Source of the DNA: Rhodospirillales bacterium
GTDB taxonomy: Bacteria; Pseudomonadota; Alphaproteobacteria; Geminicoccales; Geminicoccaceae
Direction of reading: 5' to 3'
Length of the DNA stretch: 54,768 nt
NCBI GenBank assembly: GCA_015490605.1
Contig: WFXL01000003.1
Span: 1-54,768, forward strand
Shown here one piece after another: positions 1 through 8,410 of this stretch (position 1 is its first letter; each line of letters opens with the position of its first letter). Both the position numbers and the translations under genes were made by a program. The notes under the pieces are model-generated. The model was not told where the DNA came from and did no database searches. It saw nothing but the letters and a program-made list of their open reading frames with translations.

Positions 1-57
1 GTTTGAGCGAGCGCTTATATAAGAATTGACTGAAATGACAGCAAGGGAGCTCCCGCC

Positions 58-252
58 ATGACCATCGACCGCGCCGTCATGCTGTTCGCCGGGCTCGTGA
101 TCCTTGTGAGCGTCGCGCTGGCGCTGGTCCACTCCCTCTGGTGGCTGGCGCTGACCGCCTTCGTCGGGGCCAACATGGCCCAGGCCAGCCTCACCGGTTT
201 CTGCCCGCTCGCGAAGATCCTCAAGCGCCTCGGCGTCAAGCCCGGCGAACAG
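58..252 (+). pseudogene. DUF2892 (YgaP-like) inner-membrane protein, 3' end lost in the inverted repeat
   Basis: The frame starting at ATG 58 encodes two membrane segments followed by a Thr-Gly-Phe-Cys-Pro motif (about residues 46-50) and a Lys-Leu-Gly-Val-Lys-Pro-Gly-type end, the usual pattern of the roughly 65-residue DUF2892 family, which is often found with rhodanese and sulfur-stress genes. From base 241 the sequence becomes the reverse complement of the gene's own 5' end, so the natural stop is absent and the frame runs on into the efflux adaptor gene. The 3' boundary given is approximate. The right arm carries the same start codon on the minus strand (274-276), so the native gene may be divergent from the efflux genes. 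A good AG-rich ribosome site (AAGGGAG) precedes the start. Confidence 0.6.
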
Positions 253-310
253 CATGACGGCGCGGTCGATGGTCATGGCGGGAGCTCCCTTGCTGTCATT
301 TCAGTCAATT

Positions 311-320
311 CTTATATAAG
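311..320. promoter_or_regulatory. AT-rich palindrome, candidate operator for the efflux and DUF2892 genes
   Basis: CTTATATAAG is a perfect 10-bp palindrome in very GC-rich surroundings, 34 bp before the efflux adaptor ATG; its mirror copy is at 14-23. AT-rich palindromes of this kind are typical operators of ArsR/SmtB-family and related repressors, but no regulator gene is visible in the window, so the binding protein is unknown. Confidence 0.35.
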
Positions 321-354
321 CGCTCGCTCAAACACGACAAGGAGGCGGAGGCCG

Positions 355-1338
355 ATGGCGGCGTGGCGGATGCGGATGGCCCTGGTGGCAGCGCTGGTGC
401 TGGCGGCGACGACGGCCCGCGGCCAGGTCTATGAGGTCCGCGCGGAGCGGGTGGTGGACCGCAAGGCGGTGTTCGCCACCGTGGAGAGCGTCGATCGCAC
501 CCTCGCCCGCAGCCGCATCGCCGGCACGGTGGTGCGCCTTGAGGTGGACGAGGGGGATCAGGTGGAGGCCGGCCAGCTGCTGGCACAGGTGGAGGATCCC
601 AAACTCAAACTCCGGCTTGCTGCCATCGACGCCGGCATCGCCGCGCTCGAGGCCCAGCTGGAACTCGCCCGTACCGAGCTGCAACGCACCCGCGAGCTGC
701 GGCGGCGCAACGCCGTCTCCCAGGCGCGGCTGGACCAGGCTGAGGCCCAGTTCCGCACCGTCCGCGCCCAGCTCGCCGCCAAGCGGGCCGAACGTCGGGT
801 GCTGGAGGAGCAGCTGGCCGAAGGCGCGGTGCTGGCGCCGCAGAGCGGTCGCGTGCTGCGGGTGCGGGTCACCCGCGGCAGCTATGTGATGCCGGGCGAG
901 GTGGTGGCCGAGATCGCCCTGCAGCACTATGTGCTGCGGGCCCGCCTGCCGGAGCGCCACGCCCGCTTCCTCGCCCCCGGCCAGCGGGTGTGGATCGGCC
1001 CCCGCGGCCTCGGCCCCGGCGAGCCCGTGGGCGAGGGGGTGGTGGTCAAGGTCTACCCCGAGCTGGATGGCGGTCGGGTGGTGGCCGACATCGACGCTGC
1101 CGGCCTCGGCGAATATTTCGTCGGCGAGCGCGCCCGCATCGAGATCGCCACCGGCACCCGCACCGTGTTCCTGGTGCCGCCCGCCTATGTCGGCACCCGC
1201 TACGGCGTTGACTATGTCCGCCTCGAGAACGGCCGCGAGGTGATCGTCCAGCGGGGGATCACCCGCAACGGTCGCATCGAGATCCTGGCAGGGCTGCATG
1301 AGGGCGACCGGCTGGTGCCGGTGGAGGTGCGGCCGTGA
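355..1338 (+). CDS. RND efflux pump periplasmic adaptor subunit
   Basis: Membrane-fusion protein (HlyD/AcrA class, 327 aa) that links an inner-membrane RND pump to the outer-membrane channel. The first 23 residues form a signal peptide (Met-Ala-Leu-Val-Ala-Ala-Leu core, Ala-Arg-Gly-Gln cleavage region). A biotinyl-lipoyl half-motif follows (Ala-Gly-Thr-Val-Val, Val-Asp-Glu-Gly-Asp), then a long alpha-helical hairpin around residues 95-160, the second lipoyl half (Ala-Pro-Gln-Ser-Gly-Arg-Val) and a beta-barrel plus membrane-proximal domain. The open frame continues upstream to base 58, but ATG 355 is preferred because an AAGGAGG site lies just before it and the signal peptide starts there. The stop overlaps the permease start by 4 bp, indicating translational coupling. 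Confidence 0.85.
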   Translation: MAAWRMRMALVAALVLAATTARGQVYEVRAERVVDRKAVFATVESVDRTLARSRIAGTVVRLEVDEGDQVEAGQLLAQVEDPKLKLRLAAIDAGIAALEAQLELARTELQRTRELRRRNAVSQARLDQAEAQFRTVRAQLAAKRAERRVLEEQLAEGAVLAPQSGRVLRVRVTRGSYVMPGEVVAEIALQHYVLRARLPERHARFLAPGQRVWIGPRGLGPGEPVGEGVVVKVYPELDGGRVVADIDAAGLGEYFVGERARIEIATGTRTVFLVPPAYVGTRYGVDYVRLENGREVIVQRGITRNGRIEILAGLHEGDRLVPVEVRP

Positions 1339-4300
1339 GCGCGCCCCGTGTGCCCCTCGGCCTCTCGGGCCACCTCGCCCGCGCCTTCATCACCTCCCCC
1401 ATCACCCCGCTGCTGCTGATCGCCGCGCTGGTGGCCGGCGCCATCGCCCTCTTCGTGCTGCCGCGCGAGGAGGAGCCCCAGATCTCGGTGCCGATGGTGG
1501 ACATCTTCGTCGAGGCCAACGGCCTCAAGGCCGAGGATGCGGTCGAGCTGGTCACCAAGCCGCTTGAGGGGATCATCAAGGGCATCAAGGAGGTGGAGTA
1601 TGTCTACTCGCAGACCCGCGACGACCGCGTGGTGGTGACCGCGCGCTTCTATGTGGGTACCAGCGAGGACGACGCCATCCTGCGGGTCCATGAGCGCCTG
1701 CGGGCCAATTTCGACCGCATCCCGGTGGGCATTCCCGAACCGTTGGTGGTCAAGCGCGGCATCAATGACGTCCCGATCGTCACTCTCACCTTCTATCCGC
1801 GCCCCAATCTGCCGCCCGAGGTGCGCCACCGCTGGACCGACAATGCCCTCTACAATGTCGCCGAAGAGGTGCTCAACGAGCTCATCAAGACCGACGAAGT
1901 CGGCCTCACCTTCATCGTCGGCGGCCGCCCCGACCAGATCCGCATCGAGCCCGATCCCGAGCGCATGGCGCTTTTGGGCGTCACCCTCGAGCAGCTGGTC
2001 CAGAAGATCCGCAATGCCAACCGCCAGTTTCTCATGGGGCGGATGCGCGAGCTCGACCGCAGCATCGAGATCCTCGGCGGCCAGACGCTCCGGGGCATTC
2101 CCGACATCGGCCTGCTGCTCATCACCACCCGCGACGGCCGCCCGGTCTATGTCAAGGATGTGGCCGACATCGTCGTCGGCGGCCGCGAGAGCTTGGATCG
2201 GGTGTGGCAGCTGGTGCCCGATGGCCAGGGCGGGCTCGTACGGCTGCCGGCGGTGACCCTCGCCATCGCCAAGCGCGAGGGCGCCAATGCGGTGGTGGTG
2301 GCCGAGGAGCTGTTGCAGCGGCTCGAGACCCTCTACACCCGCCTGATCCCTGACGATGTGGCGGTGGAGGTTACGCGCAACTACGGCGAGAGCGCCTCGG
2401 AGAAGGCCGACGAGCTGCTGTTCCACCTGCTGCTGGCCACCTTCTCCATCGTCCTCATCATCGCCCTCTTCGTCGGCCTCCGCGAGGCCTACGTCGTCCT
2501 CTGGACGATTCCCGTCACCATCCTGCTCACCTTCTTCGCCTCCTGGGTGATGGGCTACACCATCAACCGGGTGAGCCTGTTCGCCCTGATCTTCTCCATC
2601 GGCATCCTCGTGGATGATGCGATCGTCTTCATCGAGAACATCGCCCGCCACTGGCGCATGGACCCGCGCGGCAATCCCGTGGACATCGCTGTGCGGGCGG
2701 TGGCTGAAGTGGGCAATCCCACCATCGTCGCCACGCTGACGGTGGTGGCGGCATTGCTGCCGATGCTGTTCGTCTCCGGACTCATGGGCCCCTACATGGA
2801 GCCCATTCCGGTCAACGCCTCGGCGGCGATGCTGTTCAGCTTCTTCGTGGCGGTCATCATCGCCCCCTGGATGCGGGTCAAACTCGGCCGCTCCAAAAAG
2901 GAGGAAGTGGGCGAGCCGGTGATGGAGGAGGGCATCGACCGCATCGGGCGCTTCTATATGCGCACCGCACCGTTTTTCTACCGCACCCGCCGCCGCGCCC
3001 TGCTGTTCCTGTTGGTGGTGGGTGTGGGCATGCTCGCCTCGCTGGCGCTGTTCTACACCCGGGACGTCACCGTCAAGCTCCTGCCCTTCGACAACAAGTC
3101 CGAGCTCCAGGTGGTGGTGGACCTGCCCGAAGGCTCGACGCTCGAGGCCACCGAGCGCACGCTCTTTGCCTTGGCCGATGCCATTGCCGACATGCCGGAG
3201 ATCGTCTCGATCCAGGCCTATGCCGGCACATCGGCGCCGTTCAACTTCAACGGTCTCGTGCGCCACTATTACATCCGCCAGAGTCCCGAACTCGGCGACC
3301 TCTACATCGTGTTGCTGCCCAAGGGCGAACGCGAGCGGGCGAGCCACGAGATCGCGCTTGCGGTGCGCGAACGCCTGCTGCGGGTGCCGGTGCCGGAGGG
3401 CACCGCCATCAAGGTGGTGGAAGTGCCGCCGGGGCCGCCGGTGCTGGCGACGCTGCTGGCGGAGATCTACGGGCCCGATGCCGAGACCCGGCGCGAATAT
3501 GCCCGCAAGGTGCGGGAGATCTTCGAGGAAGTAGATTTCATCGTCGATGTGGACGACAGCTTCGGTGTCGCCCCCGAGCGACTGCGCATCCGCATCGACC
3601 AAGCCAATCTCGAATATCTCGGCGTCGAGGAACAGGCGGTCTACGATACCATCCAGGCGCTTTTTGGCCCGGGCGTGGTGGTGGGTTATTCCCACCGCGG
3701 CGGCGGCGCCGATCCGGCGGAGATCGTGGTGCGGCTGCCCGAGAAGGCCCGCGCGGTAACCGAGCGGCTGCTGGCGACGCCGCTGCCGGCGCGCGGCCCT
3801 GCCGGCATCGGCACCGGCAATGTGGAACTGGGGGATGTGGTCACCATCGTGCGGGAGAAGGCGTCCCTGCCGCTGTTCCGCAAGAATGGCGTCTTCACCG
3901 AGATGGTGATGGGCGAGCTCGCCGGCCGCTATGAGGCGCCCATCTACGGCATGATCGAGGTGATGCGCCGGATCGAACAGCGGGACGACTGGGGACCGCT
4001 GGGCCCACCGACGATCCGCTACTATGGCCAGCCGCTTGATGAGTCGGTGCCCACACTGTTGTGGGACGGCGAGTGGGAAGTGACCTATGTGACCTTCCGC
4101 GACATGGGCGCGGCCTTCATCGCCGCCATGCTGGGGATCTATCTGCTGATCGTGTGGCAGTTCTACAACTTCAAGATCCCGCTGGTGGTGATGACGCCGA
4201 TTCCCCTGACGCTGCTGGGCATCCTCCCGGGCCACTGGCTCATGGGTGCCTATTTCACCGCCACCTCCATGATCGGCTTCATCGCCCTGGCCGGGATCAT

Positions 4301-4613
4301 CGTGCGCAATTCCATCCTGCTGGTGGACTTCATCAATCTTGAACGGGCCGAGGGCCGGCCGCTTACCGAGGCGATCGTCCGTGCCGGCGCCATCCGCTTT
4401 AAGCCCATCTTTCTCACCGCCATCGCCGCCATGGTGGGGGCCGCCTTCATCCTGCTGGATCCCATCTTCCAGGGGCTGGCCACCTCACTGGTGTTCGGCC
4501 TCGCCGCCTCCACCCTGCTCACCCTGCTGGTGATCCCGGCCATCTATATGGTCTTCCGCGGCCCCGGCCCGCTGCTCTTCGGCCGGGCGGTGAAGATCCG
4601 AATCCCCCTCTGA
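1335..4613 (+). CDS. RND efflux permease (AcrB/MMPL superfamily, ACR_tran)
   Basis: Inner-membrane proton-driven exporter, 1092 aa, close to the usual 1030-1090 aa. It has an N-terminal membrane helix, a large periplasmic loop, a block of helices, a second loop and a second helix block. Helix 4 carries the proton-relay pair Asp427-Asp428 (Gly-Ile-Leu-Val-Asp-Asp-Ala). In helix 10 the position of the AcrB lysine is Arg991 (Ile-Val-Arg-Asn-Ser-Ile-Leu). Translation starts at GTG 1335 inside the adaptor stop (GTGA overlap). The substrate cannot be read from sequence. No outer-membrane TolC-like gene follows, so an unlinked channel is presumably used. Confidence 0.93.
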   Translation: MSAPRVPLGLSGHLARAFITSPITPLLLIAALVAGAIALFVLPREEEPQISVPMVDIFVEANGLKAEDAVELVTKPLEGIIKGIKEVEYVYSQTRDDRVVVTARFYVGTSEDDAILRVHERLRANFDRIPVGIPEPLVVKRGINDVPIVTLTFYPRPNLPPEVRHRWTDNALYNVAEEVLNELIKTDEVGLTFIVGGRPDQIRIEPDPERMALLGVTLEQLVQKIRNANRQFLMGRMRELDRSIEILGGQTLRGIPDIGLLLITTRDGRPVYVKDVADIVVGGRESLDRVWQLVPDGQGGLVRLPAVTLAIAKREGANAVVVAEELLQRLETLYTRLIPDDVAVEVTRNYGESASEKADELLFHLLLATFSIVLIIALFVGLREAYVVLWTIPVTILLTFFASWVMGYTINRVSLFALIFSIGILVDDAIVFIENIARHWRMDPRGNPVDIAVRAVAEVGNPTIVATLTVVAALLPMLFVSGLMGPYMEPIPVNASAAMLFSFFVAVIIAPWMRVKLGRSKKEEVGEPVMEEGIDRIGRFYMRTAPFFYRTRRRALLFLLVVGVGMLASLALFYTRDVTVKLLPFDNKSELQVVVDLPEGSTLEATERTLFALADAIADMPEIVSIQAYAGTSAPFNFNGLVRHYYIRQSPELGDLYIVLLPKGERERASHEIALAVRERLLRVPVPEGTAIKVVEVPPGPPVLATLLAEIYGPDAETRREYARKVREIFEEVDFIVDVDDSFGVAPERLRIRIDQANLEYLGVEEQAVYDTIQALFGPGVVVGYSHRGGGADPAEIVVRLPEKARAVTERLLATPLPARGPAGIGTGNVELGDVVTIVREKASLPLFRKNGVFTEMVMGELAGRYEAPIYGMIEVMRRIEQRDDWGPLGPPTIRYYGQPLDESVPTLLWDGEWEVTYVTFRDMGAAFIAAMLGIYLLIVWQFYNFKIPLVVMTPIPLTLLGILPGHWLMGAYFTATSMIGFIALAGIIVRNSILLVDFINLERAEGRPLTEAIVRAGAIRFKPIFLTAIAAMVGAAFILLDPIFQGLATSLVFGLAASTLLTLLVIPAIYMVFRGPGPLLFGRAVKIRIPL

Positions 4614-4638
4614 GGGATCCACCAGTGTGGCGCACGCA

Positions 4639-4666
4639 CCCGGGCCCGGCCGCTGCCGGGCCCGGG
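4639..4666. terminator. GC-rich hairpin between convergent efflux and cytochrome genes
   Basis: A perfect 12-bp stem (4639-4650 with 4655-4666) and a 4-nt loop lie between the permease stop and the cytochrome stop. There is no T-run on either strand, so it may be a weak or Rho-assisted bidirectional terminator, or an mRNA 3'-end stabiliser. Confidence 0.5.
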
Positions 4667-4673
4667 CGCAGGT

Positions 4674-5168
4674 TCACCCGCCACCGCCCTCTTCCTCCAT
4701 CTCTTCCGCCTCGCCCCGTTCCAGCAGACGGCGAATCTCCGGCGGCATGTCGTCCTCGGAAAAGGCCTTCTGTTCCTCGGGACTCGCCAGGAAGGCGACG
4801 ATGTCGGCGAGCTCGTCGGCGGTGAGCTCGATCTGATAGCCCAGCTCCTCTTCCTGCATGGGGATCATGTGCGCCGCATGGGCCCACATATCGGCCGCGA
4901 TCTGGAAGGGGTTGATGGGGCCGCGCTCGGGATCGAAGTCGAGCGGCGCCGCATCCTCACCGCCGACGCTATTGACCGAATGGCACACCGCACACCCCTT
5001 GGAGGCAAACAATTGCCGCCCGCGGGAGGGATCCATCAAGGGGAACAGCAGCATCGCCCGCGGTGGCTCGGCATGTTCGGCATCCTCCCCGTCAGTGGCC
5101 CACGCCCAGGCCCCCACACCCGCCGCTAACAGACCGGCCATCAGCCATACCACCGGAGACCGCACCAT
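4674..5168 (-). CDS. Membrane-anchored or secreted class I c-type cytochrome
   Basis: A 164-aa protein with an N-terminal hydrophobic segment (residues 5-23) serving as a signal or anchor, one heme-binding Cys-Ala-Val-Cys-His motif at residues 59-63, and candidate axial methionines at 101 and 104. The C-terminal tail is very acidic (runs of Glu, then Gly). It should be an electron carrier on the periplasmic side. It converges on the efflux operon; no oxidase or sulfur-oxidation genes are adjacent, so its partner is unknown. A purine-rich ribosome site (AGGAGAGAGAG) supports the start. Family assignment is secure, specific function is not. Confidence 0.8.
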   Translation of the reverse strand: MVRSPVVWLMAGLLAAGVGAWAWATDGEDAEHAEPPRAMLLFPLMDPSRGRQLFASKGCAVCHSVNSVGGEDAAPLDFDPERGPINPFQIAADMWAHAAHMIPMQEEELGYQIELTADELADIVAFLASPEEQKAFSEDDMPPEIRRLLERGEAEEMEEEGGGG

Positions 5169-5311
5169 GGCTCTCTCTCCTGCTTACCCTCACCGGATCC
5201 GCCACATTTCACACCATCCGGCATTGATTTGCCACAAAAACCTTAAGGCCGTTGGCTTGAGTGTCGTCGACCCCGCGCCAGATCCGTACCGGATGCGGGG
5301 AGCTGTGGACC

Positions 5312-5962
5312 GTGCGGCTGGTGGTGTTCGACATCGACGGCACGCTGGTGGACAGCCAGGCCAATATCGTCGCCTGTATGCGCGAGGCGTTCCTGTGGAA
5401 CGGCCTGCCGCCGCCGGAGCCGGCCGCGATTCGCCGCATCGTCGGCCTCGCCATGCCCGAAGCGGTGCGCACCCTGCTGGGCCGCGAGGACGCGGCCCTG
5501 ATCGAGCGCATCATCGACCACTACCGCGAGGCCTTCCGCGCCCGGGTCAGCCGTCCCGGCTTTCGCGAAACGCTCTTTCCCGGAGCGCGGGAGGTGCTGA
5601 AGACACTGGACGAGGCGGGCCATCTCCTGGGCATTGCCACCGGCAAGAGCCTCGCCGGGGTACGGCGCTTTCTGCGAGACTTCGGCCTCGAGCGTCACTT
5701 CGTCACCATCCAGACGGCTGACCGCCATCCCTCCAAGCCCCATCCGGCCATGGTGCTGGCGGCCATGGCCGAGGCCGGTGTGGCGCCGGAGCACACGCTG
5801 GTGGTGGGCGATACGGTGTATGATGTGAAGATGGCCCGGGCCGCCCGCGCCCTGCCGGTGGGCGTGAGCTGGGGCAATCATCCGCCCACCGAGCTCGCCC
5901 GCGCCGGTGCGGCCCACATCCTCACCGACTTCGCCCAACTGCCGGAGCTGATGGCGGCATGA
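5312..5962 (+). CDS. HAD-superfamily hydrolase (phosphoglycolate-phosphatase-like)
   Basis: All four HAD motifs are present: the nucleophile loop Asp-Ile-Asp-Gly-Thr-Leu near the N-terminus, Ile-Ala-Thr-Gly-Lys-Ser (motif II), Lys in Pro-Ser-Lys-Pro-His-Pro (motif III) and Val-Val-Gly-Asp-Thr-Val-Tyr-Asp (motif IV). It is a soluble phosphatase of subfamily IA; the substrate cannot be inferred. GTG 5312 places the nucleophile loop at the usual distance from the start and has a GGGGAG site upstream; an in-frame GTG at 5261 would add 17 residues. Its stop overlaps the ATP12 gene by 4 bp. A HAD gene before the ATP12 gene is a common alphaproteobacterial arrangement. Confidence 0.85.
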   Translation: MRLVVFDIDGTLVDSQANIVACMREAFLWNGLPPPEPAAIRRIVGLAMPEAVRTLLGREDAALIERIIDHYREAFRARVSRPGFRETLFPGAREVLKTLDEAGHLLGIATGKSLAGVRRFLRDFGLERHFVTIQTADRHPSKPHPAMVLAAMAEAGVAPEHTLVVGDTVYDVKMARAARALPVGVSWGNHPPTELARAGAAHILTDFAQLPELMAA

Positions 5963-6684
5963 AGCGCTTCTACCACGAGGTGAGCACCGCCGCCACCGAA
6001 GGCGGCTTCGCCGTGCTGCTGGACGGGCGGCCGCTGCGCACGCCAGAGCGCCGCCCCCTCACCCTGCCCACGCCGGCGCTGGCCCAGGCGGTGGCGGCAG
6101 AATGGGAAGCCCAGGCGGAACGGGTGGACCCCCGCCGCATGCCGCTCACCCGTCTCGCCACCACCGCGGTGGACCGCATGCCGGCCCGGCGCGGGGATGC
6201 TCTCGCCCAGCTGCTGGAGCTCGGCCGCAGCGACACCCTGTGCTATCGGGTGGATCATCCGCGCGAGCTCGCGCGCCGTCAGCAGCAGGCCTGGCAGCCG
6301 TGGCTCGACTGGCTCGCGGCCGAGTTCGGCGTGCGCCTGGTGGCCACCTCGGGCCTCACACTCATTCCCCAGCCCGAACATGCCATCGCCCGTCTGGAGG
6401 CGGTGTTGCAGGCCCTGGACTCGTGGCGGCTCGTGGGTGTCCATGCGCTGGCGGTGGACCTCCATTCGCTGGTGCTGGCGCTGGCGGTGAAGCGGGGCGC
6501 GCTGACGGCCGAACGGGCCTTCGAGCTCGCCCATCTGGAGGAACTCTACGAGATCGAACAGTGGGGGGAGGTGGAGCTGCAGCGTCGGCGCCATGGCGAA
6601 CTGCGCGCCGCTCTCGAGGCCGCCGCCCGCTTCCTCGCACTGCTGCCGCCTGCCGAGGACGCGCTGCCGGCCGACAGGCGCTGA
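5959..6684 (+). CDS. ATP12-family F1-ATPase assembly chaperone
   Basis: The 241-aa protein begins with the Lys-Arg-Phe-Tyr pattern and the Leu-Asp-Gly-Arg-Pro-Leu-Arg-Thr-Pro motif of ATP12 proteins, followed by the conserved Ala-Ala-Glu-Trp-Glu-Ala-Gln segment and an Arg-Met-Pro-Leu-Thr-Arg-Leu stretch. In mitochondria ATP12 holds the alpha subunit before assembly into F1; the bacterial homologues are nearly confined to Alphaproteobacteria, which makes this gene a useful lineage marker. It overlaps the HAD gene by ATGA and is probably co-translated with it. The length matches the family. Confidence 0.88.
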   Translation: MKRFYHEVSTAATEGGFAVLLDGRPLRTPERRPLTLPTPALAQAVAAEWEAQAERVDPRRMPLTRLATTAVDRMPARRGDALAQLLELGRSDTLCYRVDHPRELARRQQQAWQPWLDWLAAEFGVRLVATSGLTLIPQPEHAIARLEAVLQALDSWRLVGVHALAVDLHSLVLALAVKRGALTAERAFELAHLEELYEIEQWGEVELQRRRHGELRAALEAAARFLALLPPAEDALPADRR

Positions 6685-6893
6685 TCCCTCCCCTGCCGGG
6701 GTAAAGCCGGCCACGAACACGCGATCCGATGGCCGATCCAGTCTGCGACCGTCGAATGGTGAGATGATGGTGTGGCGCGCGGCCGATTGCCCTCTGCCTC
6801 TCGACCTGCCCACGGGACGCTGTGCGCGCGGAGCTGAAGCCGCGACACTCCGCGTGGCTCCACGGCCGTAGGGGTGGCAACCTCCTGCGCGCG

Positions 6894-7139
6894 TCAGCCG
6901 GCCTTCTCCACCAGCACCACGAAGGTCCCCTCCCGCTCCTCCACCGCCAGCAGGCGGTGGCCCGAGGCCTCGGCATAGGCCTCCACATCAGCCGGCGTCT
7001 GCGGGTCGGTGGACAGCAGGCAAAGGCGCGCGCCCGCCTCCACCAGCATCAGCGCCTGCCGCAGGCGCACCAGCGGCAGCGGGCAGGCCAGCCCGCGCGC
7101 ATCCACCAGTATCGCACCCCGATGCCGGTCCTCGGCCAC
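6894..7139 (-). CDS. TusA/SirA-like sulfurtransferase (UPF0033)
   Basis: An 81-aa protein with the family signature Asp-Ala-Arg-Gly-Leu-Ala-Cys-Pro-Leu-Pro, whose cysteine carries persulfide sulfur. The fold (beta-alpha-beta-alpha-beta-beta) is consistent with its length. It stands alone on the minus strand, convergent to the HAD-ATP12 pair and divergent from the exonuclease gene, with no tus or dsr genes beside it. It may feed sulfur to molybdopterin, tRNA thiolation or a YeeE-type importer; a YeeE-family gene is present about 28 kb away. Confidence 0.85.
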   Translation of the reverse strand: MAEDRHRGAILVDARGLACPLPLVRLRQALMLVEAGARLCLLSTDPQTPADVEAYAEASGHRLLAVEEREGTFVVLVEKAG

Positions 7140-7268
7140 CGTGCGCTATCCTCCGCCCCCGCCGAGATGACTCGCCGCCCTCAAGGGGGCAAGTCCGCGG
7201 GCGCGCCACTCGCCGCTTGCCGCCGGCCTCCCGCGCGGGCACTCTCGCCGCGGGCTCCCGCCGGAGGC

Positions 7269-8075
7269 ATGCGCGTGCAGCGCGTGGTAGCCAGCTGGAA
7301 TGTCAATTCCATCAAGGCGCACCTCGATGTGGTGCGGCGCTGGCTTGAGGCCGTGCACCCCGACGTGGTGCTGCTGCAGGAGATCAAGTGTACCAAGGAG
7401 GCCTTCCCCCACGAGGCGCTGCGGGAGCTGGGCTATCATGCCGCCGTCAGGGGCCAGCCCGGCTTCCACGGGGTGGCGATCCTGAGCGTGGAGCCCATCG
7501 AGGTGCTGGCCTCCACGCTTCCCGGCGATCCCGCGGATTCCCAGGCGCGCTACATCGAGGGGCGTACCTGCGGGCTGCGGCTGGCCTCGGTCTATGCCCC
7601 CAACGGCAATCCCGTGGGCTCCGACAAGTTCGCCTACAAGCTCCGCTGGCTCGAGCGCATGCGCCGCTATGCCGCCGAGCTCCTGATGGCGGATGAGCTG
7701 CTGGTGCTGGGGGGTGACTGGAACGTCATCCCCGAGGAACTGGACTGCCACGACCCCGAGGCCTGGGCGGACGATGCGCTGTTCCAGCCGGAAAGCCGCG
7801 CCGCCTTTCGCGCCCTGCTTCACCTCGGCCTCTATGATGCTTTCCGCACGCGCCATCCGCAGGCGCGCGCCTACACCTTCTGGGACTATCAGGGGCGCGC
7901 CTTTCAGCTGGACCATGGCATCCGCATCGACCACCTGCTGTGTGGGCCGCTGGCCATCGACCGGCTGGTGGAGGTGTGGATCGACCGCGAGCCCCGCGGC
8001 TGGCGCCATACCTCCGACCACACGCCGATCCTCGCCCGCTTCGAGGTGCCCGCGGATGGGGCGTGGGAGCCATGA
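7269..8075 (+). CDS. xth: Exodeoxyribonuclease III
   Basis: AP endonuclease and 3'-5' exonuclease of base-excision repair, 268 aa. Diagnostic motifs: Ala-Ser-Trp-Asn-Val-Asn-Ser-Ile near the N-terminus, the metal-binding Leu-Leu-Gln-Glu-Ile-Lys-Cys, Gly-Gly-Asp-Trp-Asn-Val, and the C-terminal His-Thr-Ser-Asp-His-Thr-Pro catalytic motif. GGAGG at 7263-7267 sits only 1 nt from ATG 7269 but 7 nt from an in-frame GTG at 7275, so the true start may be 7275. The frame is open upstream but lacks homology there. The stop overlaps the next gene by 4 bp. Confidence 0.9.
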   Translation: MRVQRVVASWNVNSIKAHLDVVRRWLEAVHPDVVLLQEIKCTKEAFPHEALRELGYHAAVRGQPGFHGVAILSVEPIEVLASTLPGDPADSQARYIEGRTCGLRLASVYAPNGNPVGSDKFAYKLRWLERMRRYAAELLMADELLVLGGDWNVIPEELDCHDPEAWADDALFQPESRAAFRALLHLGLYDAFRTRHPQARAYTFWDYQGRAFQLDHGIRIDHLLCGPLAIDRLVEVWIDREPRGWRHTSDHTPILARFEVPADGAWEP

Positions 8076-8410
8076 AGGCCTATCTGCTGCTGGAGGTGGA
8101 GGTCCACGACCCCGAAGCCTACCGCCGTTATGCGGCTGCGGCCGCACCGTTGGTGGCGCGCTACGGCGGGCGTTTTCTCGTGCGCGGGCAAAGCGAACTC
8201 CTGGAGGGCGGTCCGCCGCCCAAGCGGCTGGTGCTGGTGGAGTTCCCCGATGAGGCAAGGCTTCGGGCCTTCTGGACCAGTCCCGAATACCGGCGTCTTG
8301 CCGCCGACCGTAGGGTCGCTGCCTCGGCGCGGGTGCTGCTGCTCTATGGGATGGCCGAGGATGGTGGGCGGAGTCCGACGCCGTCCGCCTCCCGCTCCGC
8401 GGGCACCTGA
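8072..8410 (+). CDS. DUF1330-family dimeric alpha-beta barrel protein
   Basis: The 112-aa product opens with the Tyr-Leu-Leu-Leu-Glu-Val strand and a Pro-Glu-Ala-Tyr-Arg-Arg-Tyr segment, followed by a Tyr-Gly-Gly-Arg-Phe turn and a Val-Leu-Val-Glu-Phe-Pro strand, the pattern of DUF1330 proteins, which form ferredoxin-like dimers of unproven function. It overlaps the exonuclease stop (ATGA), so the two are probably one transcript. The last 20 residues are low-complexity and extend beyond the domain. Confidence 0.75.
   Translation: MKAYLLLEVEVHDPEAYRRYAAAAAPLVARYGGRFLVRGQSELLEGGPPPKRLVLVEFPDEARLRAFWTSPEYRRLAADRRVAASARVLLLYGMAEDGGRSPTPSASRSAGT

Larger units (their letters stand above)
1..333. 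repeat. 93-bp perfect inverted repeat with 147-bp spacer
   Basis: Bases 1-93 are the exact reverse complement of bases 241-333; bases 94-240 separate the arms. Each arm carries the upstream region and first 12 codons of a DUF2892 gene, including the palindrome CTTATATAAG at 14-23 and 311-320. The spacer continues that gene in the plus direction. The inner arm ends read cgccggg and cccggcg, and the second lies where the DUF2892 gene would naturally code for Pro-Gly, so a short microhomology sits at the junction. The left arm begins exactly at base 1. This is what a fold-back chimera at a contig end would give; a genuine inverted duplication or invertible segment is the alternative. Confidence 0.95.

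Noticed and set aside
58-1338. Single 426-aa fusion of DUF2892 and the efflux adaptor
   Set aside because: The join runs through the inverted repeat, and a strong ribosome site plus signal peptide start the adaptor at 355.
1212-4235. About 1000-codon open frame antisense to the RND permease
   Set aside because: His/Gln/Gly-rich composition without motifs, mirrored on a clearly real gene; a GC-skew shadow. The same applies to long antisense frames over gyrA, valS, uvrA and fhs.
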